DNA of 64,000 nucleotides from Hydractinia symbiolongicarpus. Lineage: Eukaryota; Cnidaria; Hydrozoa; Anthoathecata; Hydractiniidae. Shown here one piece after another: positions 1 to 11,900 of this stretch (position 1 is its first letter; every line of letters starts with the position of its first letter). The stretch covers positions 11,033,001 through 11,097,000 of the forward strand of contig NC_079875.1 in NCBI RefSeq assembly GCF_029227915.1. The letters are read 5' to 3'. The notes under the pieces were generated by a model. The model was not told the origin of the DNA. It did not search any database and saw only the letters and a list, made by a program, of their open reading frames with translations. The position numbers and the translations under genes are program-made.

Positions 1-94
1 CTGGCAAGGTGAAAGTGTTTCCATCAAAGTTTTCAAAAGTGAATGTAGGTAGAATTAAGGTCTCCTCAAATGCCTGGAAAGTAGTTTGCGAAAA

Positions 95-262
95 GTAAAA
101 TTTCCACAACGTTATGTAAGAGAGAAACGAAGACGCTCCACCTTACAAAATTTGGTAAAATGTAAGCGAAAGGCAAATTATATTGTAAATCATGATGAAA
201 ACGGAATTCTTTTCGCCACGTTAATGACACGGCAACAAAGTATGATTTCGGAAACACCTGTC
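95..262. repeat. Dispersed repeat, inverted copy at about 21170-21300
   Basis: This stretch reappears on the opposite strand at about 21170-21300, and the pairing is easy to follow around the block containing GGAATTCTTTTCGCCACGTT. The plus strand reads as a short basic open stretch, but I recognise no protein. Because it lies outside the main 2359-20957 inverted repeat on both sides, it may be an outer continuation of that repeat from which the right arm lost about 1.9 kb, or an independent repeat. Boundaries are approximate. Confidence 0.6.
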
Positions 263-1465
263 TGTAAGTTTACCCTAGACTAACCCATTGAAAATTGAAA
301 TTTCGATAAATTTTCCGTTCAAGAATATCTCACAAATCAACTTTGAAAAATAACTACATAGTGCGTAACAAATATTATTGCCTATCTAAGTAGCAAACTA
401 TGCCGTACCTCACATTGTAACAGAAATCACAATCCGATAGACAACTTTTGATAAACTTTATTCGCGAGGTTGTTTACGTATATCATACGTCTTGTTCACT
501 TTTTATGACAAAATTTACCAACAAAAGTGCGTTGACGATATTTTTGTGTTATTTTCATCCCTAGACTACTTGCCAAAATTTCAGAATTACTAGAATAAAT
601 GCCACCCAAACATTTCTTTTACATCAGAGACGGATAAAAGCAATAAACTATCTTCCCTCGACATATGAATTACTCGCGATGTTTGTTCATAATGCACGAT
701 AGTCCCATCAGATCAGCTCCTTTGTATTTATATAATTAGGTATTTAATCTGTGACTATGCTTACTGTTAAACCTTGTATATATTTAGATCAAATTTTTAC
801 GTTTTTGATTGCTTGAAAATGGGTGTGTGAACACTCGAAACGTCGTAAATAATGTAGTTTTTTGTTGTCAATATACTACTATTATAATATTAACGATGCT
901 CAAGTGTGAAGCGTTCTAACATGTAGGAGCTTTTAGATCCCCGCAAGGTTTATAATATTTAAGGTTTCCCATTAATAGATCTACCAGTGGACCAAAATTC
1001 CTTACAATACCCTACACGAGCAGAAATACTTTAACAACTGAAATTGGAGTCAAATGGCTGGAAATTGGAACCCAACCAGTTATTTTGCTCGAATGTTTTA
1101 ATGCAAAAAATCCTCTTCATTTCGGTGCCTTTAGTAAGGTTGAAAATATTAAAAGTTTTAATAAAGGAGTTCTACCAGTGTGCCAATATGTTCGAGAGAA
1201 GCTGAATTGTTTCATAAATTATAATTAATGCACGTGGAATATTATTTGTAAGGATTAGATTGCCTGTAAAAATTAGATTGCGCGAAACTGCAAATGGAGT
1301 TGTTCTCTTTTTTAAGACAACATGCATAATTGCTGTGGAATTGTAATGCTTGCTTTGCATTAATCAAAGAGTGATTAAGCATTTCACAGTCACACAAAAC
1401 AGTACATGGTAATTTTATTCTATTTCACCAGTAAGAAGTGCGCGAAAATCTGTCCCAAACGTTCG
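263..1465. other. No gene recognised, AT-rich flank
   Basis: I see no coding signature with a recognisable domain, no RNA gene and no clear repeat partner inside the window for this 1.2 kb. The open frame on the minus strand at 1172-1360 is short and has no motif. Confidence 0.5.
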
Positions 1466-1604
1466 GTTTGCGAAAATAAATGCGCGGGAAAAAGATGTGC
1501 ACAATTAAAACACACGCAAAATTCTCATGCATATATTTTTATAATTATAAACATAAAGAACCACGTCGTGTGTATATTGCAGCATTGCAGTTTAGAGTTT
1601 GGCG
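1466..1604. repeat. Dispersed repeat, direct copy at 21306-21443
   Basis: About 138 bases, beginning GTTTGCGAAAATAAATGCGC and ending with GTTTAGAGTTTGGCG, recur in the same orientation at 21306-21443 with roughly ten differences. Homology stops abruptly after GTTTGGCG at both places, so this looks like a defined module. Its copy at 21306 lies directly before the gag remnant of a BEL/Pao element, so it could be part of that family's 5' region. It has no recognisable coding content. Confidence 0.65.
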
Positions 1605-1869
1605 AACGTATTATCCTAGATAAAGGTAAAAAAAATCACATACAGCAATCCAGAATCCTATAACCTCTTGGTTACTTGGCTTCCCGAATTCCAGCGTCTC
1701 CTATCCCCCTCAATTCTCCTCATTTCTTCATAAAATGCTAGCAAACAAAACTAAAAAGATGACATAACAAGTTATAAATTATAAAGAACGAAGACTCTCG
1801 GAATTGTATAATTCCACTAACCGTGGTTTATTCCAACGATATCTTTTATTTCTTTGGTTAAGTTTTCAT
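1605..1869. other. No feature recognised
   Basis: Short spacer between two dispersed repeats. Nothing in it could be identified. Confidence 0.4.
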
Positions 1870-2480
1870 CCTATAAAAAATAACAAACAGATTCAGCGTT
1901 CATTAAACAAGGTATATAAAAAGATAGAAAAAAAGTCAATAAATATGCAACTTACCAAAGGTTGCCACAAATTTCTAACCCATCACTGTGAGTTGCTTGT
2001 TTTTTTCTTCAATAACTCTTCTCCTTGGCACAACGTGGCTTATCTCGACAAGGCCTGGAATTAAATTGTTCTAGTTACTTTATTTCACGAATACTACACA
2101 TGATTTCCATCAGCTTAAATAATATAAGCTGTTATCAACTGGTTCCTAAACTTATTTTTTTCTTAAAATGTCGTGGGATATCAGTAACCGTGTAATGAAT
2201 TCACTACATGAACAAGATACAATGTCATTATCAATTCCTTACTGGGTAGTTATAATAAAAGTGAAAAGTCATTAAACTAACAACTTACGCTTGGGAAATA
2301 TGTTTTTATATTATTAAGAAATATAAATTTCATAATTGAGGAAAGCAGAGAAGTAGGTATTGTAATAATGTATGAAAAGGACGCTAGAATATAATTCATC
2401 TCTCATCAAAACCTCTCCAAGTTTATTCATTTAAAAAGTTGTCATGGCACTTTGTTAAAAAATAATGGTGAAATTCTACA
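1870..2480. repeat. Dispersed repeat copy 1, direct copy at 27180-27675
   Basis: A block of about 0.6 kb aligns with 27180-27675 in the same orientation. Shared stretches include AAAATGTCGTGGGA, ATGAACAAGATACAATGT and ACGCTTGGGAAATATG. The copies differ by indels, so the repeat is old. It runs across the left boundary of the 2359-20957 inverted repeat, which shows that the outermost bases of that inverted repeat belong to a wider dispersed family. No protein is encoded. Confidence 0.7.
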
Positions 2481-4260
2481 GACATATCAAGCGTGTGGAG
2501 AGACATATCTAAAATTAAGTACTTGCCGGGACACCCAGCGTTGAATCGCCGTGTTAAGCAACAAGTAACTGTGGCCCGGTGTTAAACGGTTGAACGTTTA
2601 ATAAGAGCCGTGAAGTGTGACACGCATTCAGGTAGAACGCTTTAGTACAGGTATATAGTATGTCGTAAATAGAAGAAATGGCACGTAAATAGATGAAAAG
2701 ACACTTTTCCACAACTGAAATAAAAACACAGTTTACAACCGTTGCTACCACATCATAGCATCATAGCAAAAACAGTCGATCAACCTTTATTAATTTTTCG
2801 GAGAATGTTTCCGGAGAAAGGTCCAAAATAAAAGGTACTCCAAGCTGCGCGCTGAGTACAGGTAAGCAGTATCGCGATCCATATAGGTGTAATACCCTTT
2901 TCCGAAAAAAAAACTTTATCGCAACTTCGGTTAAACAGCCACTCTGTTGTTAACACTGAACTAAGCGCTTACCATACCGTGTTGCATATCCATATACGAG
3001 TCGTACCCTTTTCAAAAAAAAATTATTACAGCTTCTGTCTATACAAAAACCAGGAAGCAATCTGTTGCTAACCGGGGCTGAGCGTTTAAAACAGGCAAAT
3101 GGCGTTGGGCATGTGTATAGGCGTAATACCTATTTTCCAAAAAACTTTGCCGCAACTTCGGTTCGAATTAAAATACGGAAAACAACCCGTCGTTACCCGT
3201 CCAGCTAAAAAACCAGCAATTTTATTTCGCGGAATAAGTTTTTATAAGTTCATACATAAGACATAACTTCAAGGTGTAGCTACCTAACTGCATTTAACAT
3301 TAGAATTACATATTGTTCAAAAAGTTTGTTTTTGCTAGCAAAACTGCATTTGGCTATTTTCACCTTTCAGCCAGACGTAACTAAAGTGCTTGCTAGAGAG
3401 CCACAACCACAACATAAAAATGAATAATAACATACCAAACTTTGACAGAATAAGAATAAATAACGCTAGCCTTAAAATCTACGTTTATAGCCAAAATCTT
3501 AAAACTTAAGATTTATCTATGGCTAGAAAACGTGATGATATTTACATCTTAACATGTGAAAACCTACCAAAAAGTAAATATTCCTTTAGATACAATGTAT
3601 TAGGAAAGAAGAAATGTAAAAAAACCAGACTTACTAACGCCAAAGCCACAGCTTTCAAATTGACCGTAGCTCAGATTAGGAAAAAAAAATGATATAATAG
3701 GCCTAACTTGGCTGGTATAAGGTTGGAAAAAATCTCAAGTCGGCAAAAGTTTTAAGTTGGCAAAGATTTGAAAGTCAGCAACAATAATAGTGACTGGTAC
3801 AAAATTTAGTCACTTTTATGTTCGGGAAAATTGTTGAAAAAACAGTTTATTTCAAAGCAAATAGTTTTTAGATAACAATTTTAACTTAAAATTAAACTCT
3901 AGTATCGAACATTTGTAACTTAACATTTTTGTCCTCTACTGCGTTACAAGAGGAGTGTTAACCGGCGAAAAAAATTAGCGGGTAGGAAATAAAAATATTA
4001 AATATTAGCCACTAAAGCAACATTTGGACACTTTAGCCCCGCCTTTTTACCAATCAAATACACCAGCAGTCTACAAGTATATCAAGCTGTCATGTGCTTC
4101 TGACATAACCATTTAGATTTATGGAAATAAAAGATGATTCCGAAACCTTTATGGATACACACAATTTAGTCTGATTTGTATTATTTATGTATTAGTTGGA
4201 CTAGTTTCGTTTACTTAACACCAGGCGTTTAAAATATATATTTTTCAGACTCGCTAATCT
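2359..4260. repeat. Left terminal inverted repeat, outer block
   Basis: This pairs on the opposite strand with 19089-20957 over about 1.9 kb, with scattered substitutions and short indels. Near-identity is clear in the stretches around TTAACACTCCTCTTGTAACG (right-arm reading) and CCAGGCGTTTAAAATATAT. The block holds no gene. It contains several degenerate units of roughly 130-200 bp with recurring phrases such as CTGAGCGTTTAA, GTAATACC and GCAACTTCGGTT, which suggests an old internal minisatellite. The inner edge is sharp at CAGACTCGCTAATCT, after which the left arm continues into unique sequence. Confidence 0.85.
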
Positions 4261-4599
4261 CTAAAAATACAATAATAACCGGTTACCCCGAGCTGTACCG
4301 CGATATGTCGCCCAAAGTCTAAGTGCCGACCGAGCTTGCGAGGTCGATGCAATGACAGAGGGCAATATTTTCGGTACATCACGGGGTAATCCATTATTAT
4401 TGTATTTGTTAACTGTCTAAGTTATATTACAACCGTAATAAGAACTTCGGTTAATTTTTTTTTATAGTAATATAATTCACTGGCACTATTTTCGTTAACA
4501 CTCGAGGTCAATATTCGAAACAGTCCTGTGTAATAAGAAACATATAGGCAGAATTCGAAAGACCCTATAAAATAAATCCTCGTAAACAAAACATTACGA
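4261..4599. other. Spacer with no gene recognised
   Basis: Left-arm-only sequence between the outer repeat and the first coding remnant. It contains a local inverted motif, AATACAATAATAACCGGTTA near 4266 against ACGGGGTAATCCATTATTATTG near 4380, which brackets about 110 bases. No domain could be seen. Confidence 0.4.
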
Positions 4600-5312
4600 T
4601 GTTTGACACATGATTCATTTGCATTCATCGACCATGATGCCCCCGAGGTTGATATGGCGGAAATAAAGCTCGAGGTTGAAAACTTGCAGAAGAATATCAA
4701 GGAGGTGAAGGATAAAATCATGTAATATGATAGCAAGATCAAGACGAAGGAGGGTAAATTGAAAGAACTCAAGAAGCAGAAGGCCGGGGTCCGAAGGTTT
4801 CATTGCCGATCTTGAGAAGGATATTAATCTCTTGAAGAAGGATAAAAATTTTGCACTGGGTAGGCATGGTCTACTTTCCTCCGAGATTTTTAAGCATCTG
4901 GGGAGTATTAAGTCCGAGTTGATGAAATCGCTGGAGATGACATGCCTTTGCTTAAAAAGCTTAAAACACTCTTCAGGGAGCAGGGTCTTACCATAACCAG
5001 CATAGTCTCCGCTGTGGGTCTGCTGGTTTCCATTATTGCCCTTGCCGTTACAGGAGGGGGTGGTGCAGCAGCAGGTGCTGCAGGGAGAAGTGCCGCGGAG
5101 GGTGGTGAAAAAGAGTTCTTGCAGAAGCAACTCGAGAGGCTCGATAATATCTGGCAGGCAAGGAGGGTGTTGCGTTACCCGGGATCATCGGTACGGTAGT
5201 CTCGTTTTTTCTAAGGGTAGCTGCCAAAGTTATCGAATATGCGGTCAAGCATCTCTATCTCGCCAGCGCGACTGCTGCCGGATATTTTGTGCTCTATATC
5301 AGATAATAGGCC
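4600..5312 (+). pseudogene. Coiled-coil/transmembrane virus-like protein remnant
   Basis: Plus-strand frames 4615-5312 read as one decayed gene. A highly charged Lys/Glu-rich coiled-coil stretch (4650-4790, with a TAA stop inside it) is followed by a segment near 4960-5060 ending in a hydrophobic helix and a glycine run (FREQGLTITS, then GLLVSIIALAVTGG). After at least one frameshift near 5150 comes another hydrophobic stretch with ALPGIIGTVVSFFL. The order coiled coil, FREQG helix, ALPGIIG membrane segment matches, from memory, an uncharacterised protein that accompanies PolB-type elements in cnidarian genomes. I infer a virion or membrane protein, with function unknown. Stops and frameshifts make it non-functional. 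Confidence 0.5.
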
Positions 5313-5593
5313 TATTTTTCAGCAATATATATGCGAGGATGAGGCTGACCCCTGTTATGATAATAATAGTCTTGGCATCTTCGTGTTGATTTTGTGGGGG
5401 TTGTTGGGGTAGTGGGGGCGTGACATGTTTGGCGTGTAGGAGGTATAGATGGTATGGCCTGTATAGTATGATCAGGAGTATGTATGGGAGACATAGGATG
5501 AGTGTCATGCTTGGGTGGTAGTTTGATATCTGCCACATGTCTGATGGTATGCCTGAGAGGTGCGGCATGCCCCACAATAGGCCTATTATTCAA
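5299..5593 (-). pseudogene. Small proline-rich membrane protein remnant
   Basis: Two overlapping minus-strand frames (5593-5312 and 5577-5299) divide one likely protein between them. It has a His/Pro/Thr-rich middle and a C-terminal hydrophobic helix (IIIITGVSLILAYILL) followed by a short basic tail. Switching frames around 5400 would join the Pro/Thr-rich part to the helix, so a frameshift is likely. It lies directly downstream of the capsid-like gene on the same strand, overlapping its end by a few bases. The protein is not recognised. A small single-pass membrane protein of the element is the best description. Confidence 0.35.
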
Positions 5594-6542
5594 GTCAAGC
5601 CTGATACCAATAATCGCACTTGCAGGGTAATCAAAATAATATTATTATAGTCAAACATTTTGCCAATTCGCAGATTCATATCGGAGGGTAACATGTACAC
5701 GTGATGCATGACAGCCAAGTTCACCGGGGTCCTGGCATACTGCAGTACCTTCTGGAACTCGGTGATGTCATGTCTTACATTTTCTTGCCTTATGACTATA
5801 GCCTCAAATTTGTGCAGTAAAATTTGCCTTGCTTTATAATTGTCTGTATTAGATCCAATCAGGGATGCTTTGGTACCTGCTTGAAATCCAAGCAATAGGA
5901 TCAAATAAGCCCTTATACTCTCACTCAGCCTAGTCAGGCCCTCTGATGTCAGACCTTTGCTTTTGGGCATAATAATCTTGGCCCAATCACCGTCAACCTG
6001 GGGCCACCATCTGCCATCTGCCAATGACGACGTGACAGCCTTGAATTTATACAGGGCATTAGCATCTGCACCGTACTCGCGGCATACCAGTGCGTATATG
6101 TGGAGTAGAGGTTTTTATACTGTTCGAACCCATCGTCATACGGCATGGGTTCCTTCATCCTTGCCAGGATGCGACGCATATGGTAATAGACATGGAATTT
6201 AAAAATCGAGTTGATAAGGGGTACCGAGACCGTCATGTACCTGTTACAGATGGCTAGGGTTGTTGTTGCGCAATTGGTGGCAAAATTTACCTGAGTATTC
6301 CAATAATTTAGTGCCTGTCCCTTCCATTTAACATTAACGGGGTCATCAAGGTAGGTCGTTGGGACCTTTATGGCGTATTTGGTAAACTCCGGAAAGGCCA
6401 CGGAAATATGGGACTCCTTACTCACGTAGAGGTCTTGGTGCTCCAAATTTGTTACACCAAGTGGCCATTCTCCCCTATTAGAATTGTATTTTGCCCCAGG
6501 GTTGTATTTGTATATGTTCTTAAAACAAAGGGGATTAAACAA
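5590..6542 (-). pseudogene. Capsid-like protein remnant of the PolB element
   Basis: Two overlapping minus-strand frames cover this gene: 6542-5949 (197 aa) and 6024-5590 (144 aa). A frameshift near 6000-6030, where MADGRWWPQ overlaps the end of the first frame, separates them. Features include VNVKWKGQALNYWNTQVNFA with ATNCATTT, an aromatic-rich FKFHVYYHMRRIL, then EGLTRLSESIRAY, FQKVLQYARTPVN and MLPSDMNLRIGKMFDYNN. From memory, these phrases recur in an uncharacterised cnidarian protein family linked to PolB elements, and I infer that it is the major structural (capsid) protein. No jelly-roll fold can be proven from sequence alone. The gene is present only in the left arm. Confidence 0.45.
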
Positions 6543-6559
6543 CTGTATGTTACAGACAT

Positions 6560-7204
6560 CGATAAACCTACGATTTTCGAGGACTACCTGGGACAGGACA
6601 CACGTATAGCTCTGAAATCTACCAGCATTAGACCAGGATGACTGAACTTATCTAGCAACAACAATATCACTATACGTAAAGTGGGGCCTGATCACAGAGT
6701 TACTCCTATTGAGATTATGAATGGTTTGTATAGGATCGAGGATATCGCGGCAATTATCAACAGTCAGGAGCAAGAAAAAATCAAACTGCTTGCTTTGAAA
6801 AGTGCCTAATGTAGACTCAGGGTTAGTGACGGGTATACGGTGGTGATCGGTAGGCAATTGCAAGAGCTCCTAGACCTACCCTATGACCCCGCAAAAAGTA
6901 TTACACAAAGGGTGACTATGATGTCATATATAGAACTGATGCATATCAGAAATTGAGACCTATTCTTCCAGAATTAGATGAAGATGACTGTCTTTTGGAT
7001 GGGAAAAAGTCTAAAATTCTGGCCCTGCTTCCTAACAGGGAGTTAAACGCCTGGGGAGACATGTTAAGCTGGACCTTTGATACCCCTGTATACCTTCCAC
7101 TGAAAGGATCCACGGATCGTCTGGAGTTTATGCTAACAGACGTCTATCATCACGGGAAGAACGTCACGTTTTTTGACATCACAATGCATTTGTTGATAGA
7201 ATAA
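6560..7204 (+). pseudogene. Penton/minor-capsid-like protein remnant
   Basis: Divergent from the capsid-like gene on the plus strand. The frame is broken by stops and shifts near 6640, 6810 and 6955. Recognisable parts are RVTPIEIMNGLYRIEDI near 6700, GRQLQELLDLPYD near 6850, and a C-terminal segment SWTFDTPVYLPLKGS then LEFMLTDVYHHG and MHLLIE (6953-7204). The pattern of an aliphatic 'D-G' turn followed by a short beta strand at the C terminus resembles the small structural protein that accompanies the capsid-like gene in related cnidarian elements (from memory). Only its last 130 bases or so are duplicated in the right arm, at 18953-19090. Confidence 0.4.
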
Positions 7205-7206
7205 AG

Positions 7207-7813
7207 ATGAGAGATATGAGGAAACTTCATCTGAGTTTGCCGAGTGGATCTGCGCAAGACTCTGATCAGGATGAGGGACAAGTTTTCAGACTCAGGAAAA
7301 TCGAGGACATTGAACAATTTCTCCGGGACGAGATAAAGGAGCGGACTAAACTTGGAAAAGAATTTAAATGCACAATACGTGGGTACGCTTTTGCGATCAT
7401 GGTCTGCTTGGCGTAAGTGTGATTACGTCAGGGCTTGGGATTGGAGCTATGGGCTCGGGTTTGGGGTTCCCCTAGCTTGTGCCATGGGGGGATTCGCAAT
7501 TGCCGCCGGAATAGGGAAGGTCGGTCTCCGAAATGCCTCTAAACGGTTGCGTGTTAAATCCAAAAAACATGATAGTATATGGCTACTCGCAGAGGCGAAA
7601 CTAATCTCGATTGTAGATCTGATCAGCAAGTCAATGGAAAACGGCGTTATTAGTGACCAAGAGTATAGTCTAATTAGCCGTGAAAAGGAAAGATATTCGT
7701 TGTTGAAGGAGCAAATGCGTCAGAGGTTTAGTAGGATCGTAAATGTCATTAATGAACAGGAAAGAGCCCAGCTAGTTGCTAATGGTAGGGAGGAGGTAAA
7801 AGACGAATTTTAA
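7207..7813 (+). pseudogene. Charged coiled-coil protein with glycine-rich hydrophobic core
   Basis: The N-terminal part (7207-7400) is acidic then charged (EDIEQFLRDEIKERTKLGK). A glycine-rich hydrophobic centre follows (a frame reading GVSVITSGLGIGAMGSGLG, then PLACAMGGFAIAAGIG). The C-terminal half is KKHDSIWLLAEAKL, IVDLISKSMENGVIS and a basic coiled coil to 7813. At least two frame changes (about 7395 and 7465) interrupt it. The same layout and the same frame changes occur in the right-arm copy at 18952-18346. From memory this resembles an uncharacterised protein common in cnidarian mobile elements, and I infer a membrane-associated structural protein. It starts 3 bases after the preceding gene ends, as in a compact viral genome. 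Confidence 0.5.
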
Positions 7814-8001
7814 GAAAAACTTCAATCTGTGCAATATGCAAACACTGTATAGAGTCTCCACATGAATATATGCCTTAATTTGTATTATATTTTTATAGGT
7901 CTTGTATATATATATGGTTTCTTTCTAATCCTTAACCAGCAACCATTCTTTTTTAAAGTCTTTGTACCGGCATTCTGCGATGTGTGTCTGGGGGTAGTGA
8001 T

Positions 8002-8766
8002 TTACCTTGTACATGCACTGATGAAATAGCTAGAACGGCACTCACCTGGCAGGATTCGTCGTAGGGTATCGGCATACTTTGGAATTTGGTTGTGATCGCG
8101 TGGTACGGGAGTTTGGCGTTCAATTATTGATCTTTTTTCACAGGTTCCGTTTTCAGATACTCGGAAATCAACTCTTCGAGCTTTGACCATATTTGACGGT
8201 ACTTCGTGATCCAGTCCAGTCCACAGTTTTGTTGCACATCTCCTGTGTTTTGAAACGATCCGATATATATTCAAGCATGCGTGGATTCTTTTTACCGGCC
8301 CCATTACACACTTTTTGCGTTTTGAACCGGTCTGGGACATGTATGAGCACCCAGTGATACTTTTTCAACAACTTTGTTACACACGTCTTGCGTCTTGAAT
8401 CGGTCTGGCACGTATTGGAGCAGCCAGGGATCCTTTTTAACAGCTTTGTTGCACATGTCTTGTGTCTTGAAACTCATCTTTATTAGCATTATTATCTTAC
8501 AGGAATTGCTGTAAGATAACGTTTCAGGCCAATCCCCACAACTTCTCAAGGTCTGCCTTTTCATCCTCTGAAAAGCACCAATCAATGACCCCATCTGGAT
8601 ACCATGTTATTGGGGCTAGATTCTTCTTACTTCTAGCCTTTTCAGCTGTCCTTTGATGGTAGGCTTCCTTCCACATCTTTACCCCCCAAAACCCCGCTTT
8701 CATCATTTCCACCACCACCTCCATCCCAAAACAAGTAAAAACTAAATCATATGCTGATACTGACAC
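8002..8766 (-). pseudogene. RFKTQ-repeat protein, left-arm truncated copy
   Basis: Minus-strand frames carry repeats of about 27-30 residues with the pattern VPDRFKTQDVCNKVV and MCNKAVKKDPWLLQY (8594-8170), then shift frame twice. The segment at 8766-8524 reads WKEAYHQRTAEKARSKK then DWCFSEDEKADLEKLWG, and resembles the basic/acidic segment that usually closes such repeat proteins. This copy is a truncated relative of the longer right-arm gene at 16565-18157. The repeats resemble the DUF4116 type (family call from memory, moderate). The ATG-proximal part seen in the right arm is absent here. Confidence 0.45.
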
Positions 8767-8814
8767 ATAATAATATTAAATGCCAATCACCAAACATATA
8801 ATAATATTAAATGT

Positions 8815-8880
8815 AAGATAAATGACGTCATCAACGCATGCGCAATAGCATATATAGTATATATGCTAGTACATAGAATA
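8815..8880. promoter_or_regulatory. Putative bidirectional promoter of the PolB and repeat-protein genes
   Basis: Between the divergent repeat-protein and polymerase frames lies TGACGTCATC (a CRE-like palindrome), then GCATGCGCAATAG (NRF1-like) and AGCATATATAGTATATATGC, a near-palindrome. The same block recurs inverted in the right arm at about 13853-13893 with almost no change, although neighbouring sequence has diverged. This suggests constraint or recent copying. A regulatory function is inferred from the motifs and the divergent gene arrangement. Confidence 0.35.
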
Positions 8881-8964
8881 TGAGTAAGGAAAATTCCTAA
8901 AATATTCAATCCTTGACCAAACAAATTTTTCTGGTTGAAAATAAAATCTGTATGTAATAAAGCA

Positions 8965-11900
8965 ATGAATTTTTTCAAAAATACTATATGATACGGTATC
9001 AGCACCAGTAGCGGCAACTCGCGAAGCTCTAGCTAAGCAACTAAGGAGCGTTCGGGATACCGTTAGTTACTATTATAACAGGGCCAGGGATCAATTTTCA
9101 GGAGCACCAACTCTCCACGATGAGGTTCAACGGGTCACCATAGATGAGTAATACCATGGAATTGAGGACCTCAAACATATGTTTGGAAAAGAATCGAAGC
9201 AGGCCACGAACCCAGAGGTAATCGAGTACATCAAGAGTATTTTAAACGATGACGCGGAAATGTTTGAAGAAGGAAACCGCATCAAGACATGGCGGTTTAA
9301 TAATAACCGTAACCAGCCTTTGACGGACGCTATCATGCGAAAAATCACCCCGCCCCCCCCCTCCTCCCCCCCCCCATGTAGACATGCGTGTAAAGGTAAT
9401 ATACAGCTTCGGCTGCGAGATTTACCGAGGTAGTGGAGATGTTGCGAATTATCACAAAACCAAGAGCTCAAGATCACTTTCAAGCATGGCTGACATCGAG
9501 GCCTTTCTGGATAAATGCGAAAATAAGGGCCTTGATCTGGAGGATGCCGAATTTTGGACGAAAGCCTACTTGCCACCAGATAGAACTATCGAGACACCAG
9601 GAGCATATGAGGGCAAGGTAGTATTTAGACACGTTCAGATCAAGATAATTTTTTACGAGGGAATCCTTACTTGGATGTGGACCATTACCAGATTGGCTGC
9701 GCGGAAAAAGATGCATCTATGCAATCGACGGTGAAGATGGTAGAACGGACAATCTATGCTTCTGGAGGTGTCTAGCTGTAAGGGAGAGAGCGGATGTAAA
9801 AAGAGGGACAGAGTTCCTCACAAAGACAGCCCTCAAATTAGCTCGTGAATACTATGACAAACCTAAATTAAAGAGGGAAGAGGTAAGGGCTACGAGGCTC
9901 GTCGATTTGGAGGGCATCGCTAAAAGATTTGAAATTAATATCGGAGTCTTTGAAGACAAACACCGATAAGGCCCCATGGCGTCCCGTATATGGACAAGGC
10001 CAATACAAAAAGGGGTTGGGCACGATCAACATTGGTATGTTAGGTGGTCACTGTTTTTATATCAAGAAAATGGAGGTCCTAACGCAGCATTGGGAATGCG
10101 AGGTTTGTACACAAAGATTCAACAGATCGGAGAACCTCGCGCGACATAAAAAAAAATGAATGTGAAGGTATCAAAGCCAAGATTATTTGCAGGGGTGAAA
10201 AGATCGAACGAATGTGGGGTAGCTCTGAAAAGATACTCTATCCCGATAAGGGTTTCAGTTACGCGGCATGTCAATGGATTGAAGCCATGTCAAAGCAAAC
10301 AGGTAGGCATATACACCACGCACTCTGTGGGCATGGGGGAGAACGTATGATACGCGACGGTAGTAAGGCTGTATACAAGATCGACGGTTATGATCCTCAG
10401 ACAAAGACAGTATACGAATACCACGGTTGTAAATGGCATGTGCATCCATGTCAACTACAGCGAACCAACACCGATAAAAATTATTTCAATCGTACCAAAT
10501 TTAAAGAAGACCACATCCAGAAATTAGGGTACGATATTGTCACTGCATGGGAGTGCGAAAAGCCTCCCAAGGCTAAGAGGTTATTCAAGAAAAAAATTCG
10601 ACCATATCACCATTTCATCGTCTTTGATTTCGAGGCTCTCCTGGCACCTTTGAATCAGCAGCCCACGTCTGATTTAACATATATCTCCGAGCATATCCCA
10701 GTAAGTGTAGTCATCCACGATAGTCTGCAAGAACATCCAACATTCATCATGAATGAAAACCCAAAGGTGCTTGTGCAAAAATTCGTCGAGCAACTAGAGC
10801 AGAGACAGATCCGTATTGGCCAAGACGTCGAACGTATATATCCCAAGCCGGATGATTTCGATATGCTTCCGGAACAAACTCAAAATTCTTGGCACGAATG
10901 GCTAAGTCAAGTGACGGTGATAGGCTTTAACAATGGCAAGTACGATATCAACATGATAAAGCGGTATTTTGTCGAACGAATTGCGGATGATGATAATATC
11001 AAAGTAGCGAAAAAGGATAATGATTACATTTTTCTAACCCCCTCGAGGTTCAAATTCATCGATATAAAAAATTTCCTCGCACCAGGCCTGACTTATGAAA
11101 AATGGTGCAAATCGTTAGATTGCAATCTTGAGAAGCTCGTGTTTCCATACGAATGGCTATCATGTTATGAAAAATTGAACCATCGAGGCCCAGTTTATAG
11201 CACCCTCGGTGGTAAAAATACACTATCACCCGAAGATTACCAGACGTTCAGAGATGAGTTTTTTTAAAAGAGAATGCGTCACGATGCTGGATTGGTTGGG
11301 TGAATACAATATGGCCGATGTAGTCCCATTTGTTGAAGCCGCGGATAAGACCCGCAATACATACTACGAGGATGAGATTGATATTTCGAAGGATGTTGTT
11401 AGCATTCCGGGTGTGTCAATGCGGTATGTACTCAACAAATCATTGCGGTTAAACCCGGATATACAGCTTTATACCCCGGGTGATCCCTGTAAGCATAAAT
11501 GCGAGGCTCTTTGTACCAAAGTCCGAAGCGAGGATTGTAAACAGGTTCAAAAAGATTGTACATCTTGTACAAAGAACGAGGCCTATGAAATGGAAACGGG
11601 TATGGTAAGTGACCCCGCAATCGTATTTTGCAGGTACCATGAGAGTAATGTGACGGGTATTCGCTCACATATTTATACCGAACCGAAAATATGTAGAACC
11701 ATCCTAGGATATGACGCCAATATGCTTTACCCTAGAACCTTGATGCAGGACTTCCCTTGTGGAAAGGAAAAGCTGGTAAAAATGGTAGACCCTGCTGAAA
11801 AAATAGATGATCTGGTGCGAGACATTCTTGATGGATCGCTCTTCGAATTTGCGCAAGTTGATATTGAAGTCCCTACTCACTTCCACGACACATTTAACGA

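Noticed and set aside
1406-1663. 85-residue cysteine-containing plus-strand frame
   Set aside because: It overlaps the 1466-1604 dispersed repeat, whose other copy does not keep the frame.
9127-9576. 149-residue minus-strand frame opposite the polymerase N-terminal region
   Set aside because: It is antisense to the recognisable polymerase sequence and contains poly-Gly from the C tract. It is a shadow.
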